Assembly (NCBI GenBank): GCA_028687585.1
Contig: JAQTZV010000023.1
Coordinates: 34,839-98,838 of the forward strand
Direction: 5' to 3'
Length of the DNA stretch: 64,000 nucleotides
DNA from: Desulfuromonadaceae bacterium
GTDB taxonomy: Bacteria; Desulfobacterota; Desulfuromonadia; Geobacterales; Pseudopelobacteraceae
This document shows positions 34,982 to 44,856 of the stretch, one piece after another; position 1 is the stretch's first letter, and each line of letters begins with the position of its first letter. Under the pieces are notes generated by a model. The model was not told where the DNA came from and ran no database searches. It worked only from the letters and a program-made list of their open reading frames with translations. The translations under genes were made by a program, and so were the position numbers.

Positions 34982-35182
34982 ATGCTGATTTACAAGGTTA
35001 TCGAAATTGGAACCGTTACAGAAGATGCAATTGAAGCAGTTCTCAACGACTGGAGTTCCAAGGGGTGGCATTTCGATGGACTTCAGTTTGCCATGCGTGA
35101 ATCGAGCAAACGCCCGTCTATGGCTTTTGCACTTTTCACCCGGGAAGTAGCGAGTGGTGAGGTAAATCATGACCCCAAATGA
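34982..35182 (+). CDS. DUF4177-like small protein
   Basis: A 66-residue protein starting MLIYKVIEIGTVTEDAIEAVLNDWSSKGWHF, resembling DUF4177, a short alpha/beta fold of unknown function. The ATG at 34982 follows AAAGGA; the longer open frame crosses the IclR terminator and is rejected. Its end overlaps the polA start by 14 bases, so it is probably translated with polA. Confidence 0.65.
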   Translation: MLIYKVIEIGTVTEDAIEAVLNDWSSKGWHFDGLQFAMRESSKRPSMAFALFTREVASGEVNHDPK

Positions 35183-37979
35183 GACTCTCTATTTAATCGA
35201 CGGCTCCTCCTACATTTACCGTGCTTATTTTGCCATCCGCCACCTGTCATCTCCCAGCGGGCACCCTACCAATGCTATTTACGGGTTCATCCAGATGATG
35301 CTCAAGTTGCTGAAGGATTACAGCCCACAGCATGTCGCTGTCGTTTTCGATGCCGGCCGAACGACGTTCCGTACTGAAATGTATCCAGAATACAAGGCTA
35401 ACCGCGCTGCCATGCCTGATGACCTGCGTATGCAGATGGAACCGATTCGTGAGGTGGTGCGGGCGTTCAACATCCCGGCGCTGGAACTGCAGGGCTTTGA
35501 AGCCGATGATATTATCGGCGCTCTGGCCGGACGATTTGCCGCTCAAGGCGGGAAAGTGGTTGTGGTCACCGGGGACAAGGACCTGATGCAGATTGTGACC
35601 GACCGCGTCACGCTACTGGATACCATGAAGGGGAAGGAGTCCGGTATTGCTGACGTGATCGAACGCTTCGGCGTCGGACCGGAACTGGTTATTGACATTT
35701 TGGGGTTGGCTGGTGACTCTTCGGACAATATCCCCGGGGTACCTGGTGTCGGAGAGAAGACCGCCGCCAAACTTATTCTGGAATTCGGCTCTCTTGACAG
35801 ATTGTTGGAACATGCAGACGAGGTCAAAGGAAAAAATGGCGAACGGTTGCGGGAGTTCCGTGAGCAGGCGCTGCTCTCGCGTCGTCTGGCTACCATAGAG
35901 TGCAATGTCCCGCTGGAAGTTGATATTGAGACTCTGACGGCGCGCGAACCGGATCAGGAGGCACTGAATCAATTCTTTAAGAAATTCGGATTCACCACGC
36001 TGATCAAGGAGCTAACCGGCACGGCAACTCTCTCCACTGAGCAGTATCGTACCATTACCACTACAGACGGGCTTGAATCACTCATTAATGCCCTGAAGAA
36101 AGCGGGTGAGTTTGCCTTTGATCTGGAGACCACCAGTCTTGAACCTCGCCTGGCCGAGATCGTAGGATTATCGTTCTCGTATGCAGATCATGAAGCGTTT
36201 TATATCCCGGTGGGACATGTGATGACCAGTGCCCTCCTTCGTGACTCTATTCCTTATATAAATGAAAAACTTGCTGGTAATGTGCAAACCGGCTTCGACT
36301 TTCCTCAGCCAAGGCAGACTCAACCTGAAACCCTCCCGTACATGGCTGAGCGGTCCCTGAGCGCAGTCGAAAAACAGCTCCCTCGCAACACAGTCCTCGA
36401 CCGCCTGCGCCCGCTGTTTGAAAACGATGCCCTGCGCAAGGTCGGCCAGAACATCAAGTTCGACATGGAGGTTCTTGCCAATAACGGCATAAACCTTTCC
36501 GGTGTCTGGTTCGACACCATGCTGGCCTCATATGTTCTCAATCCGTCACGTCAGGGTCACGGCCTCGACGCCCTTGCCCAGGAGCACCTCAATCACCGCA
36601 TGGTCAGTTATAGCGACGTTACCGGCAGCGGCAAAAACCAGAAGAATTTTTCCGAAGTGGATATTGAGGCGGCTTCACGCTACGCCTGTGAAGATGCCGA
36701 CGCCACCTGGTTATTGCGCCGGAAGTTTGAGCCGCTACTGGCCGCCAGTCAGCTTGACACTCTCTTCCACACTCTGGAGATGCCCCTGGTGCCGATTCTC
36801 TCAGCTATGGAGAATCATGGCGTTCTGCTCGATTCGGCTCTTCTGGCCGGTCTTTCCAGTGACTTTGCCGGCCGCATGTCGTCAATTGAAGAGCAGGTCT
36901 TCGCGGTTGCCGGAGTACGCTTCAATCTCAATTCGCCCAAACAGATGGGAGAGGTGCTTTTCGAGAAGATGGGGCTGCAGACCGGTAAAAAGACCAAGGG
37001 GAAATCCGGATGGTCCACCGACAACGAGGTCCTGACTGCTCTGGCGGAAGAGCATGGAATTGCCCGACTGATTGTAGCATACCGCGGCATCGCCAAACTC
37101 AGGTCAACCTACAGCGATGCCCTCCCCCGTCTGATCAACCAAAAGACCGGGCGGGTACATACCTCCTACAACCAGACCGTTACCAACACCGGACGACTGT
37201 CATCCTCCGACCCGAACCTCCAGAACATTCCGATACGGAGCGAAGAGGGGCGCATGATTCGCCACGCCTTTATTGCTCCGCCCGGGCATGTTATTCTCTC
37301 TGCCGATTATTCCCAGATCGAGTTGCGTGTTCTGGCGCATTTATCAGGAGACAAGGTGTTCTGTCACGCCTTTGCCAACGATGAAGATATCCATACGCGT
37401 ACCGCCGCCGAGGTCTTCGGCCTCTTCCCCGAGATGGTGACACCCGAAATGCGCCGTCAGGCCAAGACTATCAATTTCGGGATCATCTATGGCCAGGGCG
37501 CCTTCTCGCTGGCAAAACAGCTCGGCATTGCCCGCAAGACCGCCGAAGAGTTTATCAGCGCCTACCGCCAGCGCCACAGCGGCGCCATGGAGTATCTGGA
37601 CTCCTGCATCACACTGGCGGAAGAGACCGGCCATGTCACAACAATCCTGGGTAGGCGCCTGCCGATCCCGGACATCCATAGCTCAAACGGTAATGTGCTG
37701 GCCTTTGCTCGCCGCAATGCCATAAATTACCCGATTCAGGGTTCTGCTGCCGACATAATCAAGGCAGCCATGATCCGGGTTGACACCAGAATCCGGCAGG
37801 AGCAGCTGAACAGCCGCCTGATAATGCAGGTGCATGATGAGCTGGTATTTGAAGTTCCGGAACAGGAACTGCTGCAGATGGAGCAGTTGGTGGAGTATGA
37901 GATGGGGCATGCAATAGAAGCAAGAGTTCCTCTCAAAGTTGATATCAGTTACGGAGCAAACTGGAGCGAGGCGCACTGA
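35169..37979 (+). CDS. polA: DNA polymerase I
   Basis: A 936-residue PolA. The 5' nuclease (about 1-290) has FEADDIIGALAGRF and GLAGDSSDNIPGV. The 3'-5' exonuclease keeps FDLETTSLEP, the NIKFD segment and YACEDAD, so proofreading should be active. Polymerase motif A is ADYSQIELRVLAH and motif C is MQVHDELVF. Between GH at residue 350 and LPRN at residue 404 there is an extra segment of about 50 residues absent from ordinary PolA. The ATG lies inside the upstream gene. Confidence 0.95.
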   Translation: MTPNETLYLIDGSSYIYRAYFAIRHLSSPSGHPTNAIYGFIQMMLKLLKDYSPQHVAVVFDAGRTTFRTEMYPEYKANRAAMPDDLRMQMEPIREVVRAFNIPALELQGFEADDIIGALAGRFAAQGGKVVVVTGDKDLMQIVTDRVTLLDTMKGKESGIADVIERFGVGPELVIDILGLAGDSSDNIPGVPGVGEKTAAKLILEFGSLDRLLEHADEVKGKNGERLREFREQALLSRRLATIECNVPLEVDIETLTAREPDQEALNQFFKKFGFTTLIKELTGTATLSTEQYRTITTTDGLESLINALKKAGEFAFDLETTSLEPRLAEIVGLSFSYADHEAFYIPVGHVMTSALLRDSIPYINEKLAGNVQTGFDFPQPRQTQPETLPYMAERSLSAVEKQLPRNTVLDRLRPLFENDALRKVGQNIKFDMEVLANNGINLSGVWFDTMLASYVLNPSRQGHGLDALAQEHLNHRMVSYSDVTGSGKNQKNFSEVDIEAASRYACEDADATWLLRRKFEPLLAASQLDTLFHTLEMPLVPILSAMENHGVLLDSALLAGLSSDFAGRMSSIEEQVFAVAGVRFNLNSPKQMGEVLFEKMGLQTGKKTKGKSGWSTDNEVLTALAEEHGIARLIVAYRGIAKLRSTYSDALPRLINQKTGRVHTSYNQTVTNTGRLSSSDPNLQNIPIRSEEGRMIRHAFIAPPGHVILSADYSQIELRVLAHLSGDKVFCHAFANDEDIHTRTAAEVFGLFPEMVTPEMRRQAKTINFGIIYGQGAFSLAKQLGIARKTAEEFISAYRQRHSGAMEYLDSCITLAEETGHVTTILGRRLPIPDIHSSNGNVLAFARRNAINYPIQGSAADIIKAAMIRVDTRIRQEQLNSRLIMQVHDELVFEVPEQELLQMEQLVEYEMGHAIEARVPLKVDISYGANWSEAH

Positions 37980-37985
37980 TCGTGA

Positions 37986-38696
37986 TCAGCCGCCAAGGTA
38001 GGCGTGCAGAACGCGATCATCAGACAAGAGTTCCTGCGACGAACCGGTGAAAGTTATCTGTCCGGCTTCGAGCACATAGGTGCGGTGGGAATGCTGCATG
38101 GCCAGCTTGGCGTTCTGTTCAACCAGCAGAATGGTTGTTCCTTCAGCATTCAGGTTACGGATTATGGAAAATATCTCCCGTATGATCAGCGGGGCGAGAC
38201 CAAGGCTCGGCTCATCAAGCATCAACAGTTTGGGGCGGCTCATCATGGCCCGTGCGATAGCAAGCATCTGTTGTTCGCCACCGGAAAGAGTGCCGGCTGA
38301 TTGCTGTTTGCGTTCTTCAAGCCGCGGAAAAAGCTGAAACATCCTGGAAATATCGTTCGTAATACCGGCCCGGTCTTTTCTGACATAGGCGCCCAGTTCA
38401 AGGTTGTCAAGAACACTCTGTCGGGCCAGCACCTGCCGGCCTTCAGGGCTTTGGGCGATACCCATACGTACCACCGCGTCCGGTGCCAGACCGGTAATTT
38501 CACGGCCATCAAAAATAATACTTCCCTCACGTACCTTCAGGAGACGTGAAATTGCCCGGAGCGTTGTTGATTTACCGGCGCCATTAGCGCCAATGAGAGT
38601 CACCACTTCACCGCTGTTTATTTCCAGATTAAGGCCTTGTACCGCTTGAATAGCGCCATAATTAACACTAAGGTTTTTCAATTCCAGTAATGCCAT
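37986..38696 (-). CDS. livF: Branched-chain amino-acid ABC transporter ATPase LivF
   Basis: A 236-residue ATPase, LivF type. Walker A GANGAGKSTTLRAI, Q-loop, signature LSGGEQQMLAIARA, Walker B LLMLDEPSLGLAPL, and the H-loop are intact. It couples ATP hydrolysis to import with LivG and the permeases. Its stop codon is six bases from polA, convergent. It directly adjoins livG with no gap. Confidence 0.95.
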   Translation of the reverse strand: MALLELKNLSVNYGAIQAVQGLNLEINSGEVVTLIGANGAGKSTTLRAISRLLKVREGSIIFDGREITGLAPDAVVRMGIAQSPEGRQVLARQSVLDNLELGAYVRKDRAGITNDISRMFQLFPRLEERKQQSAGTLSGGEQQMLAIARAMMSRPKLLMLDEPSLGLAPLIIREIFSIIRNLNAEGTTILLVEQNAKLAMQHSHRTYVLEAGQITFTGSSQELLSDDRVLHAYLGG

Positions 38697-39461
38697 CTAT
38701 TCAGCTCCCAGATACGCTTCAATCACGGCCGGGTTTTTCTGCACCTCCGCCGGTTCACCTACGGCAATCAACTCACCAAAGTTAAGCACGGCAATCCGGT
38801 CGCAAAGATTCATCACCAGGGGGACATGGTGTTCAATAAGCAGTACCGTAAGCTTGAACTGGTCACGAATGGCGCGGATAAACTCTGTAAGCCCATATTT
38901 TTCTGAAGAATTCATACCGGCAGCCGGCTCGTCCAGCAATACTATTTTTGGCTCAAGTGCCAGAGCGCGCGCGATTTCCAGCCGACGTTGATCACCATAT
39001 GAAAAGTTTTCCGCCAGCTCTGCAGCCCTGCCGGATAACCCTACCAGTGTAAGGAGTTCCCAGGCTTTTTCCTCAACTCTTTTTTCCTCTGCCCTGCTCG
39101 AAGGAGTACCAAAGAAGCCGCTCAAGAGTCCGGATTTGGTAGTCACATGCTGAGAAACCTTGATGTTTTCCAGGGCACTCAACCCCTTGAAAAGGCGGAT
39201 GTTCTGAAAGGTACGACCGATACCCTGAGCGGCAATTCGATGCGGCGGCAGACCGGTCAGAAGGTCACCCCGGTAACGGAGAACACCGCTCGTAACGGGG
39301 GTAAGTCCAGTCATCAGGTTAAACAGGGTAGTTTTACCGGCGCCATTCGGGCCGATCAGCCCAAAGATTTCGCCTTCCGCAACCTGAAACGAGACCTCGC
39401 TAACAGCTTTCAGACCTCCAAAGTTTCTGCAGAGCCGCTCTGCCTCAAGCAGTACCGTCAT
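38697..39461 (-). CDS. livG: Branched-chain amino-acid ABC transporter ATPase LivG
   Basis: A 254-residue ATPase, LivG type: Walker [14 protein letters not shown], the LivG-typical [16 protein letters not shown], a signature region [16 protein letters not shown], and Walker [13 protein letters not shown]. The C-terminal LivG extension ends VIEAYLGAE. Its start overlaps the end of livM by four bases, and its stop abuts livF. Confidence 0.95.
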   Translation of the reverse strand: MTVLLEAERLCRNFGGLKAVSEVSFQVAEGEIFGLIGPNGAGKTTLFNLMTGLTPVTSGVLRYRGDLLTGLPPHRIAAQGIGRTFQNIRLFKGLSALENIKVSQHVTTKSGLLSGFFGTPSSRAEEKRVEEKAWELLTLVGLSGRAAELAENFSYGDQRRLEIARALALEPKIVLLDEPAAGMNSSEKYGLTEFIRAIRDQFKLTVLLIEHHVPLVMNLCDRIAVLNFGELIAVGEPAEVQKNPAVIEAYLGAE

Positions 39462-40369
39462 TTTTCGCTCCGGCCGATGCCCAGTATACGGGTGGTAAAA
39501 TTTTTGAGATTCCCAACTGCACCGGCAATCCCTTTCGGCATATAAATGCTGGCAAACACAAGAACGAATCCGTTAATGATCAGGCGGGAATCTTTAAGTG
39601 GCCGGAGAATTTCAGGAAGTGCCGACAGCATCATACCACCCAGCAGCGGCCCCCACATGGAGCGGCTACCGCCGATCAGGACGTACGCCAGATAAGCAAT
39701 CGAAGCGTCAAAGGTTCCCTGACGGGCGTTCCAGGTATTAAGGAATGGGGCGCTCATCGCCCCGACGACACCGGCCAGCACAGCGCCGATAACGAACGCC
39801 AGCACTTTGTAGCGCGTCGGATTGATTCCCATGGCGTCAGCTGCCAGTTCATCTTCACGAATCGCCTTGAAGGCTCTTCCCACCCGGGAGCGATCAAGTC
39901 GATAACTGAAAAAAAGCATCAGCATCAGTAACGGTCCAAATGTCCAGATATAGCTCCAGCGACTCTCGAACAGCTGCGGCACACCGAAAATACCGATGGC
40001 ACCGCCGGTAATTTCAAGATTCAGACAGACGACACGGAGAATCTCAACAAAGGCGATCGTGGCTAAAGCCAGATAGATACCGCGCAGCCGCAACGCAGGA
40101 ATACCGACCAGAACGGCAAGAAATCCGCTTATAATACCGGCGGCAAGCCATTCAAGAGGAAATATGACCCAGCCGAGAGAGTCTCGCCAGGGAGCAAAAT
40201 ATTCAATGGTGCCGATAATCGCCGCAACATACCCCCCCAACGCATAAAAACCGGGGCTGGCAAGACTTAACTGACCGCACATCAGCGGGTAATAGAGACT
40301 CATTGCCAGCAGCGCCTGCTGTACCATTGTCACAAGAAGAAACCCGTTGTTTTGCAAAAAATCGGTCAT
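39458..40369 (-). CDS. livM: Branched-chain amino-acid ABC permease LivM
   Basis: A 303-residue inner-membrane permease with about nine membrane segments. The EAA-like loop GRAFKAIREDELAADAMGINPTRYK and the C-terminal LIGGSRSMWGPLLGG match LivM. It pairs with LivH to form the translocation path. Its start follows livH by four bases and its end overlaps livG. Confidence 0.93.
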   Translation of the reverse strand: MTDFLQNNGFLLVTMVQQALLAMSLYYPLMCGQLSLASPGFYALGGYVAAIIGTIEYFAPWRDSLGWVIFPLEWLAAGIISGFLAVLVGIPALRLRGIYLALATIAFVEILRVVCLNLEITGGAIGIFGVPQLFESRWSYIWTFGPLLMLMLFFSYRLDRSRVGRAFKAIREDELAADAMGINPTRYKVLAFVIGAVLAGVVGAMSAPFLNTWNARQGTFDASIAYLAYVLIGGSRSMWGPLLGGMMLSALPEILRPLKDSRLIINGFVLVFASIYMPKGIAGAVGNLKNFTTRILGIGRSEK

Positions 40370-40373
40370 TATC

Positions 40374-41324
40374 TTACACCTTCTGAATCATAGAGCGTCC
40401 AAGCAGTCCCTGCGGGCGTACCAGAAGCACGATAAAAAGGAAGGCAAACGCAACCGCTTCTTTGTAAGCACTGTAGTCCGGTGGTACAAAAGCCTCTGCC
40501 AATCCGATGACAATCCCGCCGAGGACAGCCCCGGGAACGCTTCCCAGTCCGCCCAGTACAATTACCGCCAAACCTTTCAAACCATAGGTTACCCCGAAAT
40601 ACGGCCCGGCAATGCCGAAACTGGTGCCTACCAGTGTGCCCGCCAGACCTCCCAGAAAACCGGACATGAAAAATGTGACCAGAATAATTTTATCGACACT
40701 GATGCCAAGCAGACTCGCGGTTGTCTGATTTTCAGCCACCGCCTGCAATGCCTTGCCGATACGGGTAAAGCTGATGACATAGCCAAGCAGCGTCAGGATA
40801 ACCATACAAACGGCAAAAATGATTACCTGAACTGTTCTGACAACGACCGACTGGCCCGCAACCTCGAACATCATGGCCGGCTTGATATCTCCGTACACCT
40901 GAGAAGGGAATGTGTATATTTCCGCTCCGACAAGATACTGAATGGCATTGACGATCACCAGTGCAACACCGAGACTGCTCACCAATGCAAGCAGTGAATC
41001 GGCGCCTCGTGTGCGAAGCGGTTTGAAGGCAAGGCGTTCAAGAAGCACTCCGACCATCCCGGCAAGCACCGATCCGATGAGAAGCGACAGGGCAAAGGGA
41101 ATCTGCAGATCCAGGGTGAGTCCGGACAGCAGTCCGTTGATGCCGAACTCCCCCACCGCCAGTGTGTAGGTGAAGTAAGCTCCCAACGTAAATATCGCTC
41201 CGTGCGCAAAATTGATTATGCCAAGAATCGAAAAGACCAGCGTATAACCGAGCGCGAAGATGGCATACACGCTTCCGATGCTGATGCCGTTAAGCAGATT
41301 CTGGAGGAATTGAGCTGTTGTCAT
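40374..41324 (-). CDS. livH: Branched-chain amino-acid ABC permease LivH
   Basis: A 316-residue permease. It begins FLQNLLNGISIGSVYAIFALGYTLVFSILGIINFAHG, the LivH hallmark, has about eight membrane helices, and carries the ATPase-contacting loop RIGKALQAVAENQTTASLLGI. It lies 97 bases downstream of the binding-protein gene, behind an RNA hairpin, and four bases from livM. Confidence 0.95.
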   Translation of the reverse strand: MTTAQFLQNLLNGISIGSVYAIFALGYTLVFSILGIINFAHGAIFTLGAYFTYTLAVGEFGINGLLSGLTLDLQIPFALSLLIGSVLAGMVGVLLERLAFKPLRTRGADSLLALVSSLGVALVIVNAIQYLVGAEIYTFPSQVYGDIKPAMMFEVAGQSVVVRTVQVIIFAVCMVILTLLGYVISFTRIGKALQAVAENQTTASLLGISVDKIILVTFFMSGFLGGLAGTLVGTSFGIAGPYFGVTYGLKGLAVIVLGGLGSVPGAVLGGIVIGLAEAFVPPDYSAYKEAVAFAFLFIVLLVRPQGLLGRSMIQKV

Positions 41325-41380
41325 GGAAATTGACGTCCGGGAAAATCAGGTAATTTGACTGAACACAAGAAGGGAAACCG

Positions 41381-41415
41381 TTGAGGGATGAGAGAATTCC
41401 GCCCGCATCCCTCAA
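41381..41415 (-). promoter_or_regulatory. Intercistronic RNA hairpin between binding-protein and permease genes
   Basis: A perfect 10-base dyad, TTGAGGGATG with CATCCCTCAA, separated by 15 bases, starting seven bases after the stop codon of the binding-protein gene. There is no T-run on the minus strand, so it is unlikely to be a full terminator. Such hairpins commonly protect the upstream binding-protein mRNA and lower downstream expression in ABC operons; that function is inferred. Confidence 0.6.
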
Positions 41416-41421
41416 TCAATT

Positions 41422-42594
41422 CTATTTTACAAAAACAAATTTGCCGCTCTTGCCGTCTGCTTCCATTTTGATCTTTGCAACATAAAAGTTTTCCTGATGG
41501 ATTTCACCATCCTGATCGAGGCTGATTTTACCGAGCGGGGTGACATAGGTACCGATGCGAATCTGCTTGTTCAACTCTTCACGTACCTTGGCCAGATCAA
41601 GCTGCGTGATCTTTTTCTTGGTAACCGCCTCAACTTTGCGGAGCGCCTCGACAAAGACCTGCACCGCAGTGAACGCCTGTGCGGTAAATTGTGGCGGTTC
41701 TGATTTGTATTTGGTGCGATATTCAGCCGCCATTGCTTCATTGACGGGATTTTTAGTTGAAGGGCTATAGGCCTGGGCAATTATGATACCGTCACAATAC
41801 TTGCCACATACCGGGAAAACTTTGGCAGTGTTAAGGCCGTTACCACCGATGATTGGTCCTTTATAGCCCAGCTGTCGTAACTGTTTGACCAGGTTGCCGC
41901 CGTCAGCAGCAAGGCCGGAGACGATAGTTAGATCTACATTGGCTCCCAGTACGGCCGTTACCTGAGAAGTGAAATCTGTGTCCGTAGTCTGGAATTTCTG
42001 GAGCGTAACTATCTGAAGCCCCATTTTTTTAACGGATTCCTGGAAAGTTCCCGATTCTGACGTATTGAATGCGTCATTCTGGGCATACAGTACCGCTACC
42101 TTTTTAATGCCGGGATGCTCCTTCATCGCCTGTTTGAGCGCATTTGGAGCGACAATGGCAACCGGAGCGGAAACCCTGCCGACGTATTCACCAATCTGGG
42201 GAACCCCTTTAGCAGTATTGGAAGGGCCGATTACCGGCACTTTCGCACGATTGGCGATAGGATCGGCACTGAAGGCCTGCTGAGAGAGCGTTGGGCCGAC
42301 AATTCCAACCACTTTGTCGCGGTTGATCAGATTTTGAAAGGAGTTGATAGCACCGGCCTCATCGCCTCCGGTATCCTGAAAAATCAGCTTGAAGGGGGTG
42401 CCATTGATACCGCCATTAGCGTTAAGATATTTTTCGGCAAGTTTTGCACCATCCACCTCTTCCTGGCCGAGCAACGCCACATTGCCGGTTTGAGCCACTC
42501 CGATACCTATGTGAATCGGGGCGGATACATTCTCGGCATAAACGGTTCCGACAGAGAGCGTCAACAACAGTGTCACCAAAGCTGATCGTTTCAT
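41422..42594 (-). CDS. livK: Branched-chain amino-acid ABC transporter periplasmic binding protein
   Basis: A 390-residue type I periplasmic binding protein with signal peptide (MKRSALVTLLLTLSVGTVYA). The mature part begins with IHIGIGVAQTGNVALLGQEEVDGAKLA and shows VGPTLSQQAFSADPIANRAKVP and VLYAQNDAFNTS, as in LivJ/LivK-type receptors. The exact ligand (Leu, Ile, Val or another amide or acid) cannot be read. It is first in the operon, with 143 bases upstream containing AT-rich short repeats (ATCACATATATGATG) that may hold a regulator site. Confidence 0.92.
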   Translation of the reverse strand: MKRSALVTLLLTLSVGTVYAENVSAPIHIGIGVAQTGNVALLGQEEVDGAKLAEKYLNANGGINGTPFKLIFQDTGGDEAGAINSFQNLINRDKVVGIVGPTLSQQAFSADPIANRAKVPVIGPSNTAKGVPQIGEYVGRVSAPVAIVAPNALKQAMKEHPGIKKVAVLYAQNDAFNTSESGTFQESVKKMGLQIVTLQKFQTTDTDFTSQVTAVLGANVDLTIVSGLAADGGNLVKQLRQLGYKGPIIGGNGLNTAKVFPVCGKYCDGIIIAQAYSPSTKNPVNEAMAAEYRTKYKSEPPQFTAQAFTAVQVFVEALRKVEAVTKKKITQLDLAKVREELNKQIRIGTYVTPLGKISLDQDGEIHQENFYVAKIKMEADGKSGKFVFVK

Positions 42595-42737
42595 GCACTA
42601 CCTCCATAATATTGATTTTATTGATTGTTCGCCGACTTTACCGGCAGAGTAACCATGGTCTGTGATATAACTCATCACATATATGATGTCAATTGCATAA
42701 CATCGTATCAATCATGTATCACGTGGTCATACATTGA

Positions 42738-43628
42738 TTATGTTGGTGCTGATCTGGTGGTAAGATGTATGCCGAAAAAAATCAGTGCCATGCCGACCAA
42801 GTGGAAGGAGCGGATCGACTCACCCAGAAAAACAGCTGACAGAATTGCCCCGAAGACCGGCATCAGATAGAGGAACAGGCCGGCTTTATTTGGCCCAACT
42901 TCTCTAACCGACTGGTTCCAGAAGATAAATGCCAGCACTGAAGGAAAGAGGGCAACATACAAAATGCTGGTAATGTTTGCAGGATTAAGCTCAAAACGCC
43001 CACCCTGACTGAGTTCCCAGGCGTACAGTATCGATAGCGGTATAACCCCGATTGCAACAATCGAAGTGAGAAAGCTCAGAGGGTGAAGATCTGCCGGACG
43101 ATGCCGCAGTAAAAATGTATAGAAAGCCCAGCTGATTACCGCCAGGAGAATCCAGACATCGCCGATGTTGACCGTTAGAGCCAGGATAACATCCGGATTG
43201 GCACGACTGATAATCATCAACACCCCGCAGAGGGAAATCGTAATTCCGATCGCCTGTCTGCCGGAAACCGGCGTAGCTGCCAGCAGCCTGGAAAGCAGTA
43301 CTATCAGTACAGGAATGACAGAATTGATGATTAGTGCGTTGGTAGCAGTTGTGGAGTGGAGACCGATATACACGAACGTGTTGAAACATGAAACTCCGAG
43401 TACACCAAAGAGCGTCAGCCACCGCCAGTTTAGCCTGAGAACGGGCCATTGTTCTCGCAGATGGGGAATGGAGAACGGGATCAGGATTACAAGAGCAAGC
43501 GCCCAGCGCCAGAAGGCAAGGCCGATAGGGGGGATGCTGTTCTTCATGGCTCGCCCGATAACAAAATTTCCGGACCAGAAGAGAGTGGTCAGAGTCAGGA
43601 GCAGAAATGGGTGGGCTTTAATTCGCAT
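42738..43628 (-). CDS. EamA/DMT family transporter
   Basis: A 296-residue protein with ten predicted membrane helices in two EamA repeats: FLLLTLTTLFWSGNFVIGRAM at the start and the second repeat around GDVWILLAVISWAFYTFLLR. The PNKAGLFLYLMPVFGAILSAVFLGES segment is characteristic. DMT transporters export metabolites or amino acids, and the substrate is unknown. It follows the RF-1-domain gene by ten bases. Confidence 0.9.
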   Translation of the reverse strand: MRIKAHPFLLLTLTTLFWSGNFVIGRAMKNSIPPIGLAFWRWALALVILIPFSIPHLREQWPVLRLNWRWLTLFGVLGVSCFNTFVYIGLHSTTATNALIINSVIPVLIVLLSRLLAATPVSGRQAIGITISLCGVLMIISRANPDVILALTVNIGDVWILLAVISWAFYTFLLRHRPADLHPLSFLTSIVAIGVIPLSILYAWELSQGGRFELNPANITSILYVALFPSVLAFIFWNQSVREVGPNKAGLFLYLMPVFGAILSAVFLGESIRSFHLVGMALIFFGIHLTTRSAPT

Positions 43629-43638
43629 TATGTGATGC

Positions 43639-44010
43639 TCATTTTTCGGGTAACACTGATGCAGAGTGTACAGTCGCCCGCCTTTTCCGGCGGTCTTTCT
43701 GCCGGCGCAGCCTTTCGATCCGCTTCATCTCCGGCGTAATTACACCGGAGGCGGCCTCAATTCGCTCCAACAATTCACGACGTGCCAAAAAACGATTCAC
43801 CGACTGACTCCGCTCCTGCATGCAGGCGACCTGGATCCCGGTTGGTTTGTGTTTTAGCTGAACACAGCTTGACGTCTTGTTGACATGCTGTCCCCCGTTA
43901 CCGGATGAACGGACAAAGGTCTCCACAAGATCCTCTTCGCGAACACCCAGCTCAGCCATTTTACGGTGCAACCAACGATTTTTTTCTTCACGTACCGCGA
44001 AGTCTGTCAT
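43639..44010 (-). CDS. RF-1 domain protein (peptide chain release factor-like, rescue type)
   Basis: A 123-residue protein with only the catalytic domain of a class I release factor: RSSGNGGQHVNKTSSCVQL contains the GGQ motif that hydrolyses peptidyl-tRNA, followed by a basic tail (RLRRQKDRRKRR). It lacks the codon-recognition domains of PrfA/PrfB, so it resembles ArfB/YaeJ or the mitochondrial C12orf65 family, which rescue stalled ribosomes. The 123-residue length and the N-terminal REEDLVETFVRS are nearer to C12orf65. It precedes the DMT gene by ten bases. Confidence 0.82.
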   Translation of the reverse strand: MTDFAVREEKNRWLHRKMAELGVREEDLVETFVRSSGNGGQHVNKTSSCVQLKHKPTGIQVACMQERSQSVNRFLARRELLERIEAASGVITPEMKRIERLRRQKDRRKRRATVHSASVLPEK

Positions 44011-44202
44011 GGTGAGGCTGCCCCCCGATTACAACTACTCAAACTGCAAAATTCCGCCGGCGAGGAATGTACCGTACCTATATCAGATCACATACTATTT
44101 CAAGGCAATTTTCTATATTCCGGTGCATTCTTGCCTGAAATGTTCCGCTATGCTATAAAGCGCTTCACAATACATAATCCATTTCAGGTTTAAGGGAACA
44201 GT

Positions 44203-44856
44203 GTGAAGGCACCTCTGCTACAACGTTGTTGGGTTACGTTTTCCGTGTATGTTGTAGGAATCTACGCATCATGCTTGAACAGACTTGTTATCAAGGGGGG
44301 CAAAAACATTCCGCATGGCGGTTCTGTCTTAATAGCTTCAAATCACATATCTGCCTATGACACAATTTTCCTCCCCTGGGCCGTCATAAAACATAATCCT
44401 CTTCAGATGCTCTGGGCTCCAGCCAAAGAGGAATTGTTTGAACAACGCTTCCTTCGTCTGCTCTATTCCTCCTGGGGAGCCTTTCCGGTCAGACGTAAGC
44501 GCGATGTACGGGCTGGCCGCAAATTGAACGACCTGCTGCTCGACCAGAAAGTCATGCTGTTCCCTGAGGGCACCCGACACAAAGATGGAAAATTGGGGTC
44601 AGGAAACCGTGGTGTCGGAAAGATTATCTACGATACCCGACCGACAGTTATTCCAACCGCCTTAATTAGGCTAAACAACTGGAAGTTTCCCCGGTTTCGG
44701 CAGGAGGCCACCGTCGTTTTCGGTACGGCTCTTGAATTTGGCGACCTGTTACAGCGGGAAGATTGCAAAGAAACACACCTGCTGATAGTAGAGCGGGTCA
44801 TGGAAGGTATTGCCGTTCTGTTATCCGAAGAAGGGGTTGATTGTGGCAGAGACTAA
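44203..44856 (+). CDS. 1-acyl-sn-glycerol-3-phosphate acyltransferase (PlsC-like)
   Basis: A 217-residue acyltransferase with the H-x4-D-type motif [15 protein letters not shown], the PlsC block [14 protein letters not shown], and [11 protein letters not shown]. It should acylate lysophosphatidic acid in phospholipid synthesis. The GTG start is preceded by AAGGGAACA. It overlaps the rnhA gene by 14 bases. Confidence 0.88.
   Translation: MKAPLLQRCWVTFSVYVVGIYASCLNRLVIKGGKNIPHGGSVLIASNHISAYDTIFLPWAVIKHNPLQMLWAPAKEELFEQRFLRLLYSSWGAFPVRRKRDVRAGRKLNDLLLDQKVMLFPEGTRHKDGKLGSGNRGVGKIIYDTRPTVIPTALIRLNNWKFPRFRQEATVVFGTALEFGDLLQREDCKETHLLIVERVMEGIAVLLSEEGVDCGRD

Noticed and set aside
36502..37035. 177-codon plus-strand ORF
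   Set aside because: Alternative frame inside polA.
40347..40997. 216-codon plus-strand ORF
   Set aside because: Opposite strand of livH; the livH reading gives clear membrane helices and family motifs.
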